From NCBI GenBank assembly GCA_946481335.1, contig CAMLMR010000005.1:1-45972 (forward strand): a DNA stretch of 45,972 bases. The letters are read 5' to 3'. A model generated the notes under the pieces. The model had not been told where the DNA came from. It did not search any database and saw nothing but the letters and a program-made list of their open reading frames with translations. The position numbers and the translations under genes are program-made. This document shows, in pieces, positions 26,130-34,686 of the stretch. Numbering within the stretch: the stretch's first letter is position 1; each line of letters begins with the position of its first letter. The stretch is from an uncultured Lactobacillus sp. (lineage in GTDB: Bacteria; Bacillota; Bacilli; Lactobacillales; Lactobacillaceae).

Positions 26130-26657
26130 ATTACCATAGCAAACGATATGATGGTTAATGATGGAATTCGAGCTCGCGAAGTTCGTTTAATTGGTGCCGA
26201 TGGTGATCAATTAGGTATTAAGTCAAAGGACGAAGCAATGCAAATTGCTGAAGCTGCTGGATTAGATCTTGTAGTTGTTGCTCCAAAGGCTAAGCCAATG
26301 GTTGCTAAAGTTATTGATTACGGAAAATACCGTTTCGAACAACAAAAGAAAGCTCGTCTATCTCGTAAGAAGCAAAAGGTAGTTAGTGTTAAGGAAATTA
26401 GATTAAGTCCAACTATTGATACTAATGATTTTAATACTAAGTTGAAGAGAGCTAAGACATTCATCGAAAAAGGTGAAAAAGTTCGAGTTTCAATTCGCTT
26501 TAAGGGACGTGCCATCACACATAAGGAAATTGGTCGTGATGTTTTAAACAGAATGGCAGATTCTACATCAGATGTTGCTAGCGTTACTCAACGAGCAAAA
26601 ATGGATGGAAGAAGTATGTTCCTAATGCTCGCACCTAAATCAAGCGATAAAAATTAG
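26130..26657 (+). CDS. infC: Translation initiation factor IF-3 (non-AUG start)
   Basis: 175 residues if read from ATT at 26130 ([16 protein letters not shown]); the first ATG is at 26148. An in-frame TGA (26127-26129) lies immediately before the ATT, so ATT is the farthest possible start. The strong GGAGG (26122-26126) is only 3 nt from ATT but 9 nt from ATA at 26136; ATA is therefore a serious alternative. Either is consistent with the family's habit of using a rare start that IF-3 itself rejects, giving autoregulation. N-domain (to about 80) and C-domain (to 170) are complete, with [12 protein letters not shown] and [11 protein letters not shown]. It binds the 30S subunit and checks initiation. 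Confidence 0.93.
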   Translation: MTIANDMMVNDGIRAREVRLIGADGDQLGIKSKDEAMQIAEAAGLDLVVVAPKAKPMVAKVIDYGKYRFEQQKKARLSRKKQKVVSVKEIRLSPTIDTNDFNTKLKRAKTFIEKGEKVRVSIRFKGRAITHKEIGRDVLNRMADSTSDVASVTQRAKMDGRSMFLMLAPKSSDKN

Positions 26658-26704
26658 ATAGTATTTTTATAATACTTAAGTTAAATTAAGGGAGGATTTT
26701 TTCA

Positions 26705-26893
26705 ATGCCAAAGACTAAATCAAATCGTGCAATTGCAAAGCGTTTCAAGAAAACTGCTAAGGGTGGTTTAAAGAGTGCTAACGCATTCACAAGTCACCGT
26801 TTCCACGGTAAGACAAAGAAACAACGTCGTAACCTACGTGGTACAAGCATGGTAAACGATACATTAGCAAGCAAATACACAAAGATGTTTTAA
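26705..26893 (+). CDS. rpmI: 50S ribosomal protein L35
   Basis: 62 residues, very basic, starting [18 protein letters not shown]. It is a few residues shorter than the family's usual 64-66, by a shorter C-terminus (SKYTKMF). GGGAGG lies 9 nt before the ATG. It is in the conserved infC-rpmI-rplT operon and is made at high levels. Confidence 0.96.
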   Translation: MPKTKSNRAIAKRFKKTAKGGLKSANAFTSHRFHGKTKKQRRNLRGTSMVNDTLASKYTKMF

Positions 26894-26934
26894 TTAATAC
26901 TTTTAAGTAAGACATAATTTAGGAGGATTTAAAT

Positions 26935-27291
26935 ATGCCAAGAGTTAAGGGTGGAACAGTTACTCATGCACGTCGTAAGCGTGTTTTAAAAGAAGCTAAA
27001 GGTTACCGTGAAGGTAAGCACAGTCTATTCAAGACTGCTAAAGATCAAGTTATGAAGTCACGTGAATACGCATTCCGTGATCGTCGAGCAAACAAAGGAA
27101 ACTTCAGAAGATTATGGATTGCTCGTATCAATGCTGCTGCTCGTATGAACGGCTTAAGCTACAGCAAGTTAATGCACGGTTTGAAACTTTCAAACATTGA
27201 AATGAACCGTAAGATGCTAGCTGACTTAGCAGTTAACGATGAAAAAGCATTTGCTTCATTAGCAGAAACTGCAAAGAAAGCTATTAAATAG
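26935..27291 (+). CDS. rplT: 50S ribosomal protein L20
   Basis: 118 residues, starting [19 protein letters not shown], standard length. It binds 23S rRNA early in 50S assembly and, in Bacillus, also binds the infC leader to repress this operon. AGGAGG precedes the start. It ends at a strong terminator. Confidence 0.97.
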   Translation: MPRVKGGTVTHARRKRVLKEAKGYREGKHSLFKTAKDQVMKSREYAFRDRRANKGNFRRLWIARINAAARMNGLSYSKLMHGLKLSNIEMNRKMLADLAVNDEKAFASLAETAKKAIK

Positions 27292-27296
27292 TCTAT

Positions 27297-27338
27297 AAAA
27301 ACTTTCACCACTTAAGGTAAGTAGGTGGGAGTTTTTTT
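27297..27338 (+). terminator. Terminator after rplT
   Basis: AAAACTTTCACC pairs with GGTGGGAGTTTT (with T-G wobbles), followed by further T residues near 27332-27338. Confidence 0.85.
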
Positions 27339-27401
27339 CTTATTATGAGCACCATCAATAATGGTGTTCATAAATACATAATATTATTGAGGAGAATTAA
27401 A

Positions 27402-27938
27402 ATGATTTCTAAGTTTAAACCAACATGGATGGTTCCAGTCGTATATAATATCTCACCAGCTAAATTGAAAGATATGGGGATTAAGGCAGTATTTAGTGAT
27501 TTGGATAATACCCTAATTCCTTGGAATAATCCTGATGGAACTCCTCAATTAAGAGAATGGATGTCTGAACTCAAGAAAAACAATATTGAATTGATTGTTA
27601 TTTCAAATAATACACATAGACGAGTTCAAAGAGCTTTGAAAAGTTTGAAATTAAACTTTATCTCACGCTCCTTAAAGCCACTTCCTCGAGGAATCAAGAA
27701 GGCTTTAAGAGACTACCATTTACACCATAAAGAAGTTATTATGTGTGGAGATCAATTATTAACTGACGTGTGGGCTTCTAATAATGCTAAAGTCAGAAGT
27801 GTGCTAGTTAAGCCATTAATTGAATCAGATTCTTGGACAACCAAGCCAAATCGCTTCTTAGAAAAGATAATTTGGAAGAAATTAAGAAACAAATATAGTG
27901 ATTTAAACTGGCAGGAGGATATAAATGACAGAAAATAA
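27402..27938 (+). CDS. yqeG: HAD-superfamily phosphatase YqeG
   Basis: 178 residues from the ATG at 27402 behind TGAGGAG; an upstream in-frame ATG at 27345 would precede it with 19 unrelated residues and sits in a hairpin (CACCAT/ATGGTG, 27350-27366). HAD motifs are visible: FSDLDNTLIPW (motif I), ISNNTH (motif II) and CGDQLLTD (motif IV). YqeG is a member of the phosphatidylglycerophosphatase-like HAD IIIA group; its substrate is not certain. It overlaps yqeH by 14 bases and opens a ribosome-biogenesis and NAD cluster. Confidence 0.9.
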   Translation: MISKFKPTWMVPVVYNISPAKLKDMGIKAVFSDLDNTLIPWNNPDGTPQLREWMSELKKNNIELIVISNNTHRRVQRALKSLKLNFISRSLKPLPRGIKKALRDYHLHHKEVIMCGDQLLTDVWASNNAKVRSVLVKPLIESDSWTTKPNRFLEKIIWKKLRNKYSDLNWQEDINDRK

Positions 27939-29058
27939 TCAATTACAAGACGAAGAATTAAGATGTATAGGTTGTGGTGCGTTAATTCAAACCACCAACC
28001 CCGATGAACTTGGATACACTCCTAATTCTGCTCTTGAAAAGGGTAAGGAAAGTGGCGAAATTTACTGCCAACGTTGTTTTAGATTACGTCACTACAATGA
28101 AATTTCACCAGTTAGCCTAACTGATGACGACTTCTTGAAACTATTGAACCAAATCAGAGATGCTAATGCTCTAATCGTTTACTTGGTTGATGTTTTTGAC
28201 TTTAATGGGAGTTTAATTCCTGGATTACATCGTTTCGTAGGTGATAATCCAATTATGTTAGTCGGTAACAAGTCTGACTTATTACCAAACTCACTTAAAC
28301 GTTCTAAGTTAAAGGACTGGATTAGACAACGTTCTAACGAAGCTGGAATTCGTCCAATTGACGTTGAACTAGTTTCTGCTAAGACTAATGAATCTGTTGA
28401 TGATTTATTGAAGAACATTGATAAATACAGAAATGATCGCGATGTTTACGTTGTAGGTGTTACTAACGTTGGTAAGTCAACATTGATTAATCAAATCATT
28501 AGACAAAACACTGGAATTAAGGAATTAATTACTACTTCAAGATTCCCAGGTACAACTTTAGATAGAATCTCAATTGACTTAGAAGATGGTCATGAATTAG
28601 TTGATACACCAGGTATTATTCATAAGGAACAAATGGCTCACTACTTAAATGGTAAAGACCTAAAGATTGTTCAACCACAAAAGCCAATTAAGCCTAAGGT
28701 TTATCAATTAAACCCAGAACAAACACTATTCTTTGGCGGTGTGGCACGTTTTGATTACGTTCAAGGTGACAAAAAACATGGATTTACTGTTTACGTTGAA
28801 AACAACTTATTAATTCACCGTACTAAATTGGCAAATGCTGATAGTTTTTACGACAAACATTTCGGCGAACTATTAACACCACCAAGTAGTGAATCAATTG
28901 ATGATTTTCCAGAATTGGTCCGTTTTGAATTTAAGACCAATCAAAAGAGCGACTTGGTATTCGAAGGACTTGGTTGGATTACAGTTCCAGCTGGTGTAGT
29001 GGTAGCTGGATGGGCACCTAAGGGTGTAGACGTATTAGTTAGAAGAGCAATGATATAA
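27925..29058 (+). CDS. yqeH: Ribosome biogenesis GTPase YqeH
   Basis: 377 residues. An N-terminal zinc finger has Cys14, Cys17, Cys48 and Cys51. The G motifs are circularly permuted: NKSD (G4, about 114-117) comes before GVTNVGKST (G1, about 177-185) and DTPG (G3, about 229). The C-terminal region binds RNA. It takes part in 30S assembly. AGGAGG precedes the ATG, inside yqeG. Aromatic-pathway gene aroE, which sits next in some Bacillus genomes, is absent here. Confidence 0.94.
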   Translation: MTENNQLQDEELRCIGCGALIQTTNPDELGYTPNSALEKGKESGEIYCQRCFRLRHYNEISPVSLTDDDFLKLLNQIRDANALIVYLVDVFDFNGSLIPGLHRFVGDNPIMLVGNKSDLLPNSLKRSKLKDWIRQRSNEAGIRPIDVELVSAKTNESVDDLLKNIDKYRNDRDVYVVGVTNVGKSTLINQIIRQNTGIKELITTSRFPGTTLDRISIDLEDGHELVDTPGIIHKEQMAHYLNGKDLKIVQPQKPIKPKVYQLNPEQTLFFGGVARFDYVQGDKKHGFTVYVENNLLIHRTKLANADSFYDKHFGELLTPPSSESIDDFPELVRFEFKTNQKSDLVFEGLGWITVPAGVVVAGWAPKGVDVLVRRAMI

Positions 29059-29074
29059 AAAGCGAGGTACAAAA

Positions 29075-29386
29075 TTGAAATTACGCGGAAAACAAAAAAG
29101 ATATTTAAGATCACAAGCTAACAGAATGAAACCTTTATTCTCAGTGGGAAAGAATGGTTTAAATGAAACCTGGTTAGAACAAGTGTTAGACGCACTGCAT
29201 AGACGTGAACTAATCAAGGTAAACATTCAACAAAACTCTGATTTAGAGGTAAGCGATGTTCAAGAATACATTGAAGAAAACAGTGACATCAATGTAGTTC
29301 AAACTATTGGAAAGACATTGCTATTATTCTTACCAGCAAGTAAGGAAAAATTCCAAATTTACTCTGTAGAAGTTAGAAATATTTAG
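29075..29386 (+). CDS. yhbY: RNA-binding protein YhbY (CRM domain)
   Basis: 103 residues from a TTG at 29075 behind GCGAGG. The CRM fold starts MKLRGKQKRYLRSQAN and has the KNGLNETWLEQV helix. It associates with pre-50S particles in other bacteria. It lies 16 bases after yqeH and 14 before nadD. Confidence 0.92.
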   Translation: MKLRGKQKRYLRSQANRMKPLFSVGKNGLNETWLEQVLDALHRRELIKVNIQQNSDLEVSDVQEYIEENSDINVVQTIGKTLLLFLPASKEKFQIYSVEVRNI

Positions 29387-29400
29387 AGGAGTTCTTATCG

Positions 29401-30018
29401 ATGCATAGTGAAAAGGTGCAAACTTTACCCAAGTTAAAATCTTTAAAAAAACGCAAAAAAATCGGCATTATTGGTGGAACCTTTAATCCGATTCATAATG
29501 GTCACTTATTTATTGCAGATCAAGTAAGGAGTCAATTAGGTCTTGAAAAGGTATACTTTATGCCCGACTTTATTCCTCCTCACGTAGACCATAAGGATGC
29601 AATTGATGCTGATGATCGCGTTAATATGGTTAGCTTAGCAATTAATGATAACGATAAGTTTGATATTGAGATGCTAGAAATTATAAATCGTGGTAAAAGT
29701 TACACTTATAACACTATGGTAGAATTAAAGAGAAGACATCCCGACTATGAATACTACTTTATAATTGGTGGTGACATGGTTGAATACCTACCTAAATGGT
29801 ACCGAGTAGATGATTTATTTAAAATTACCCATTTCGTAGGTGTTAGAAGAGAAAACTATCCAATGTCGACAAACTATCCAGTTATCTGGGTTGATGTTGC
29901 TAAGTTGGATATTTCTTCAACCTTAATTCGTAAACTGGTATCTAACCATCAATCAATTCGATACTTGGTTCCAGATGCAGTTTTAAAATATATAAAGGAG
30001 CATCATCTTTATGAATAA
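29401..30018 (+). CDS. nadD: Nicotinate-nucleotide adenylyltransferase
   Basis: 205 residues. The nucleotidyltransferase motif GGTFNPIHNGH (25-35, His32 and His35) and a late DISSTLIR motif (about 181-188) are present. A basic 20-residue extension precedes the core. It adenylates NaMN to make NaAD in NAD synthesis. GAGGAG lies upstream of the ATG. It overlaps yqeK by 8 bases. The pnuC transporter and its riboswitch at the far end of the window serve the same pathway. Confidence 0.95.
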   Translation: MHSEKVQTLPKLKSLKKRKKIGIIGGTFNPIHNGHLFIADQVRSQLGLEKVYFMPDFIPPHVDHKDAIDADDRVNMVSLAINDNDKFDIEMLEIINRGKSYTYNTMVELKRRHPDYEYYFIIGGDMVEYLPKWYRVDDLFKITHFVGVRRENYPMSTNYPVIWVDVAKLDISSTLIRKLVSNHQSIRYLVPDAVLKYIKEHHLYE

Positions 30019-30622
30019 TGTTGAATTAACATATACAAATAAGTACATCCCTTTATCTAGAGAAGAACTAATCGAAAAACTTAATAAGGCTTTAACTCAA
30101 TCGAGATTTGAACATGTTTTACGTGTTGAACAAATGGCGATTGAACTAGCAAAGAAAAATGATGTAGATGTTGAAAAAGCAAGTGTTGCCGGACTTTGTC
30201 ATGATTATGCTAAACAAAGATCGGATGAAGACTTCATTCAATTGATTAAAAAGTATCGTTTGGATGATTTGTTATTGCAATACGGAAATGCGATTTGGCA
30301 TGGTGAAGTTGGATACTTAATGGTTCAAAATGAATTAGGGGTTACCGATATCGATATTTTGAACTCAATTAAGCACCATACAACAGGTGCTAAGTATATG
30401 TCCAAGTTAGAACAAATTGTTTACATGGCTGATTATATTGAAATGGGACGTGATTTCCCAGGTGTTGATGAAGCACGTGATATAACATTTAACAATCTAG
30501 CTGACGGGGTCGCATATCAAACTAAGCACACTCTACAATATTTAATTAGCTCAAATAAACCCGTTTATCCAAAGACCATTGATACCTATAATGAATGGGT
30601 AAATGGATCAAATATCAAATAA
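30011..30622 (+). CDS. yqeK: HD-domain hydrolase YqeK
   Basis: 203 residues. HD signatures: RFEHVLRVEQMA, GLCHDYAK and the later IKHHTTG and DYIEMGR. Family members are symmetrical Ap4A hydrolases that use a metal pair. AAAGGAGC precedes the start, which overlaps nadD by 8 bases. The first 20 residues are variable. Confidence 0.92.
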   Translation: MNNVELTYTNKYIPLSREELIEKLNKALTQSRFEHVLRVEQMAIELAKKNDVDVEKASVAGLCHDYAKQRSDEDFIQLIKKYRLDDLLLQYGNAIWHGEVGYLMVQNELGVTDIDILNSIKHHTTGAKYMSKLEQIVYMADYIEMGRDFPGVDEARDITFNNLADGVAYQTKHTLQYLISSNKPVYPKTIDTYNEWVNGSNIK

Positions 30623-30636
30623 CGAGGAGATTTCAA

Positions 30637-30993
30637 ATGAACAGTAAAGAAAAATTAGAAGTAATTGTTAAAGCAGCAGATAGCAAGAGAGCTCACAACA
30701 TCGTTGCTTTAAATGTACACGAAGTTAGTTTAATGGCTGACTACTTCGTAATCATGGATGCAGCATCAAACAGACAAGTTAAGTCTATTGCTGATGAAGT
30801 TGCTGACCAAGCTGAAGAAGCTGGAATCAGTGTTAAAGAAGTAGAAGGTAAGGACACTGCTAAGTGGATTCTATTGGATTTAGGTGATGTTATCGTCCAC
30901 GTATTCCAAGAAGACGAAAGAGAATACTACAACTTAGAAAAACTATGGTCAGATGCTGATTCAGTAGATGTTTCTGAATGGGTTAAGGACTAG
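30637..30993 (+). CDS. rsfS: Ribosome silencing factor RsfS
   Basis: 118 residues from the ATG at 30637 (GAGGAG upstream); a longer reading starting inside yqeK is rejected. The RsfS/Iojap core is clear (VNEVSLMADYFVI-like block, then GLDEGDVIVHVF-like block and YYNLEKLW). It binds L14 and stops the subunits joining when nutrients are low. It sits in the conserved order yqeK-rsfS-methyltransferase. Confidence 0.93.
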   Translation: MNSKEKLEVIVKAADSKRAHNIVALNVHEVSLMADYFVIMDAASNRQVKSIADEVADQAEEAGISVKEVEGKDTAKWILLDLGDVIVHVFQEDEREYYNLEKLWSDADSVDVSEWVKD

Positions 30994-30997
30994 TCAA

Positions 30998-31732
30998 ATG
31001 ATTTATCAAGAATTTGCAAAGTTCTATGATGAATTGTTTGATGAAACAATGTATGATCAGTGGCTTTCTTTTGTAAAAGCAAATGTATCCAAGAATGATT
31101 CAATTATGGATATGGCTTGTGGAACTGGACGTTTACTAGCTTTGCTTGCAGCAGAAAACTATAACGTTTGCGGTATGGATTTGTCAGAAGACATGTTGAC
31201 ACTAGCAGAAGAACATCTAAGAGCAATTAAGCCAGATATGCCATTGATACAAGGTGATATGACAGAAATGGAAGGAATTCCGAATTTCAATGTGATTACT
31301 TGTTTTGATGATTCATTATGTTACTTGCCAAATCAAGATGTATTGAAGAATGCTTTTGAAAAGGTACATGAACACTTAAATGATGATGGGCAATTCTTAT
31401 TCGATGTTATTACACCATATCAAACTGATGTAGTTTATCCAGGCTACATGTATAACTATCACGACGATAGCAATGCATTTATGTGGCAGTCATACTTGGG
31501 TGATGAAGAACATTCAGTAGAACATGATTTAGTATTTTTTAAATACAACGAATCAATTGATGCATATGATCAATTTAGTGAAACTCATCTTGAAAGAACT
31601 TATGATGTAGATACCTATATTGATTTATTAAAGGAAGCAGGATTTAAAGATATCAAGGTTAGTGCTAACTTTGGTAATGACGAAATTACTGAAGATACAA
31701 CTAGATGGTTCTTTGTATGTAAGAAGGGATGA
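30998..31732 (+). CDS. yqeM: SAM-dependent methyltransferase (YqeM-like)
   Basis: 244 residues from the ATG at 30998, 4 bases after the rsfS stop. SAM-binding motif I is MDMACGTGRLL (about 38-48), followed by GMDLSEDML. Position and length match Bacillus YqeM. The substrate is unknown. The name is by neighbourhood; the fold assignment is firm. Confidence 0.85.
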   Translation: MIYQEFAKFYDELFDETMYDQWLSFVKANVSKNDSIMDMACGTGRLLALLAAENYNVCGMDLSEDMLTLAEEHLRAIKPDMPLIQGDMTEMEGIPNFNVITCFDDSLCYLPNQDVLKNAFEKVHEHLNDDGQFLFDVITPYQTDVVYPGYMYNYHDDSNAFMWQSYLGDEEHSVEHDLVFFKYNESIDAYDQFSETHLERTYDVDTYIDLLKEAGFKDIKVSANFGNDEITEDTTRWFFVCKKG

Positions 31733-31736
31733 TTCG

Positions 31737-32858
31737 ATGAAAGCTGTTGGTATAATTGCTGAGTACAATCCGTTTCATAATGGACATAAGTACCAAATTG
31801 AACAGGCTAAACAAGCAACTAATGCCGATACAGTTATCGTTATCATGTCTGGTAATTGGGTGCAAAGAGGACAACCTGCAATCATAGATAAATGGACTAG
31901 GACTCAAATGGCGCTTGAAAATGGTGCTGATATGGTAATTGAATTACCGGCTCAATGTTCTGTGCAGCCCGCTGATATATTTGCCAAACACGCAGTAAAC
32001 ATATTAGCGAACTTGCAATGCGAATGGTTATCATTTGGTAGCGAACATCCAGAACTTGACTTTAATCGATTGGCCAATATTGATTTAAGAAGAACGGTAA
32101 TTGACCAGGATTATACAAAGAGTTATGCAGAACTAATCAGGATTGCTATATCTAATGCCACAGGTGAAGATGTCAATGCACCCAATGATGTATTAGCGTT
32201 AAATTACGCAATTGCGAATCTAAATAATAATCATAAGATGAAGTTAGTTCCGGTTAAACGAAACGGTGCTAATCATCATGATCTTGGTTTAAATGATAGT
32301 GGAAATATCGCTAGTGCCTCTTCGATTAGGAAGGCAATTATGGATAATAGTGATTCGTTAGATAAATTTATCCCTAGTAGTTCAAATATTGATGCTTTAG
32401 AGAATCACGTAAGCTGGGAAGATTTTTGGCCACTATTAAAGTATAAGATTGAGACATCAAGTATTGATGATTTAAATCAAATCTATCAAATGAATGAAGG
32501 ATTGGAATATAGGTTGAAAAAGTATATCTATCAATCACAATCATTTGATGAATTTCTCCGCTTGGTAAAATCCAAGAGGTATACATATTCTAGAATTAAA
32601 CGTTTATTCGTATACACACTGCTAAATTGGCGTAAAACTGACGAATTAAATCAAGAATATGTAAGAGTGCTTGGCTTTAATAAAAGCGGTAGAGCATATT
32701 TGAATGACATTAAGAAGGACGTCAATATTCCTATAATTACGAAGATTAATAAGGAATTATCTGAAAATGAATTAAATTTTGATGTAGTATCTGGAAGAAT
32801 TTATGAAAATATAAATCATCTTCCACAAGATGCTGGAAAAATTCCATTAATTTATTAA
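31737..32858 (+). CDS. tmcAL: tRNA(Met) cytidine acetate ligase TmcAL (YlbM)
   Basis: 373 residues from the ATG at 31737; an in-frame ATG 75 bases upstream lies inside the methyltransferase gene and lacks a ribosome site. The adenylyltransferase-like motif GIIAEYNPFHNGH (5-17) is diagnostic. TmcAL joins acetate to the wobble cytidine of elongator tRNA-Met with ATP to form ac4C34. AAGGGATG lies upstream. It is followed by a separate promoter for yceD. Confidence 0.93.
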   Translation: MKAVGIIAEYNPFHNGHKYQIEQAKQATNADTVIVIMSGNWVQRGQPAIIDKWTRTQMALENGADMVIELPAQCSVQPADIFAKHAVNILANLQCEWLSFGSEHPELDFNRLANIDLRRTVIDQDYTKSYAELIRIAISNATGEDVNAPNDVLALNYAIANLNNNHKMKLVPVKRNGANHHDLGLNDSGNIASASSIRKAIMDNSDSLDKFIPSSSNIDALENHVSWEDFWPLLKYKIETSSIDDLNQIYQMNEGLEYRLKKYIYQSQSFDEFLRLVKSKRYTYSRIKRLFVYTLLNWRKTDELNQEYVRVLGFNKSGRAYLNDIKKDVNIPIITKINKELSENELNFDVVSGRIYENINHLPQDAGKIPLIY

Positions 32859-32887
32859 TTTTTCGCCCGGGTATCAAGGATATGACC

Positions 32888-32917
32888 TTGACAAACTAAC
32901 TTCTTAATATGTATAAT
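32888..32917 (+). promoter_or_regulatory. Promoter for yceD-rpmF
   Basis: TTGACA (32888-32893), 18 bases, TATAAT (32912-32917), both perfect hexamers. It lies 29 bases after tmcAL and drives the yceD-rpmF pair. Confidence 0.88.
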
Positions 32918-32945
32918 TAACGCTGTTGCATTAGGAGGAATGGAC

Positions 32946-33500
32946 ATGAAATGGTTCTTAAAAGAACTATCTGAATATAAAAACAAGCCACTTTCAGTAT
33001 CAGAAGATATGAATTTATCTGACGATATTATGAGCAGATATAGCAAGTATGTTATATCTGCAGACAACGACATTCACGTTGATGCTAACGTTTTCTCTGA
33101 AAATGGTGATGCAATCGTGACAGCTCGCGTTACAGGTAAGATTGTGGTTCCTTCATCCAGATCATTAACTCCAGTTGAGTTACCATTGGATTTCTCAATT
33201 AATGAAGTTTATGTTGAAACTAATTTACGTTTGAAAGAACGTGAAGATGAAGGTGAAATTGCTTTCCTAGTAGATGATGAAGGTGAAATTGATTTTGATA
33301 AGTCAGTTGCTGATAACATCATTCTACAAATTCCAATGCACATTTTGTCTCCTGAGGAAATCGAAACTGGTAAAATGCCAGAAGGAAACGACTGGGAAGT
33401 TATTTCCGAAGATGATTTAGCTGAAAAAGAGGCAAATGATAAAAAAGTAGATCCACGTCTTGCTAAGTTAAAGAACTTCTTTGACGATAGTGATAATTAA
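32946..33500 (+). CDS. yceD: YceD/DUF177 family protein
   Basis: 184 residues from the ATG at 32946, which is 7 nt from AGGAGG; the ATG at 32940 is too close to that site. It is acidic, especially after residue 90, with repeated EDEGEI and DDEGEI motifs. DUF177 proteins almost always precede rpmF and have been linked to 23S rRNA accumulation in plants and bacteria. The role here is inferred from the neighbourhood. Confidence 0.9.
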   Translation: MKWFLKELSEYKNKPLSVSEDMNLSDDIMSRYSKYVISADNDIHVDANVFSENGDAIVTARVTGKIVVPSSRSLTPVELPLDFSINEVYVETNLRLKEREDEGEIAFLVDDEGEIDFDKSVADNIILQIPMHILSPEEIETGKMPEGNDWEVISEDDLAEKEANDKKVDPRLAKLKNFFDDSDN

Positions 33501-33556
33501 GCAAGACTTAAAAATTTTTCACTAGTGGATATTTTAATATAAAGGGGGTTTTTGCA

Positions 33557-33736
33557 TTGGCTGTACCAGCAAGAAGAACTTCAAAAGCTAAGAAGGGTAT
33601 GCGTCGTGGTCACATTAAGTTGGCTAACCCAGGTTTGAGTGCTTGCCCAAACTGTGGTGAATTACGTAAACCTCACATGGTATGTCCTAGTTGTGGATAC
33701 TATGATGGAAAACAAGTTGTTAATGAAAACAACTAA
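33557..33736 (+). CDS. rpmF: 50S ribosomal protein L32
   Basis: A 59-residue gene with a TTG start at 33557 and GGGGG (33544-33548) as the ribosome site. It reads MAVPARRTSKAKKGMRRG and contains the zinc ribbon Cys30, Cys33 (CPNC) and Cys43, Cys46 (CPSC). It is the zinc-binding (C+) form of L32. It pairs with yceD, as in most bacteria, and ends at a strong terminator. Confidence 0.97.
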   Translation: MAVPARRTSKAKKGMRRGHIKLANPGLSACPNCGELRKPHMVCPSCGYYDGKQVVNENN

Positions 33737-33742
33737 TTAAAT

Positions 33743-33785
33743 AAAAAAGCTACCAGAACACCATGGGTCCTGGTAGCTTTTTTTG
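33743..33785 (+). terminator. Terminator after rpmF
   Basis: AAAAAAGCTACCAG (33743-33756) pairs with CTGGTAGC plus a run of seven T residues (from 33770). Confidence 0.95.
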
Positions 33786-33999
33786 TTATGTAAGTATAAT
33801 TATTTTATTTATTTAACCATTTATATTAAACTTAAATCGAGAGAATGGTTCGTTTTCTAATTTAAAATAGTAAATTGGTGAAAAAATTTAAGATTTTAAT
33901 AATAATATTCGGATTAAGCTCTTCTATTATGAGAAAAAACGTGATAAAATGTACAAAGTAAGTTAAGATTTTCTAAAATAAATGGAGAGGTGTAATTTA

Positions 34000-34686
34000 A
34001 TGAGCCGTATTTTGATAATTGAAGATGAAAAAAGCTTAGCTAGATTTGTAGAGTTAGAGTTGAAGCATGAAGGTTACGAAACTGAAGTAGCCTTAGATGG
34101 TCGTGATGGACTAGAAGAAGCACTTAACAACGACTATGATGTTATTCTTTTAGATCTTATGTTACCAAAGCTTAACGGAATGGAAGTTGCTAGAAGACTT
34201 CGTGAAAAGAAGACAACTCCAATCATTATGATGACAGCTAGAGATTCTGTTATTGATAGAGTTTCAGGATTCGATCATGGTGCAGATGACTACATCGTTA
34301 AGCCATTTGCTATCGAAGAACTATTAGCTCGTGTTAGAGCATTACTTCGTCGTATTGATATCGAAGGTGACGAAAACGCAGAAGACCAAAAGGTTGTTTA
34401 CTTTAAGGACATTACTGTCGAAAAAGAAAGTAGAATCGTAAAACGTGGAGACGATATTATCGACTTGACTAAGCGTGAATACGAACTACTTCTTACTTTA
34501 ATGGAAAACGTAAACGTTGTATTAGCCAGAGACGTTCTTTTAACTAAAGTTTGGGGATACGATTCAAGTGCTGAAACAAACGTTGTTGATGTATACATCC
34601 GTTACCTAAGAAACAAAATTGATAGACCTGATCAAAAGAGCTACATCCAAACTGTTAGAGGAACCGGTTACGTGATGAGATCATGA
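34000..34686 (+). CDS. arlR: OmpR-family response regulator, ArlR/CsrR-like
   Basis: 228 residues from the ATG at 34000 behind GGAGAGGTG. The receiver domain has Glu8/Asp9, phospho-acceptor Asp52 (DVILLDLMLPK) and the later Lys in VKPF. A winged-helix effector domain fills about 130-228 (EYELLLTLMENVNVV). It pairs with the kinase downstream, overlapping by 4 bases. The assignment to ArlR/CsrR rests on overall similarity and the ArlS-like kinase; specific targets are unknown. The AT-rich 215-base region upstream has no clear promoter. Confidence 0.88.
   Translation: MSRILIIEDEKSLARFVELELKHEGYETEVALDGRDGLEEALNNDYDVILLDLMLPKLNGMEVARRLREKKTTPIIMMTARDSVIDRVSGFDHGADDYIVKPFAIEELLARVRALLRRIDIEGDENAEDQKVVYFKDITVEKESRIVKRGDDIIDLTKREYELLLTLMENVNVVLARDVLLTKVWGYDSSAETNVVDVYIRYLRNKIDRPDQKSYIQTVRGTGYVMRS

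Noticed and set aside
27345-27401. Longer start of yqeG
   Set aside because: The ATG at 27345 has no ribosome site, and TGAGGAG fits the ATG at 27402 that begins the HAD core.
33787-33999. Small gene in the gap before arlR
   Set aside because: No open frame with a ribosome site; the region is AT-rich and best read as a promoter region.
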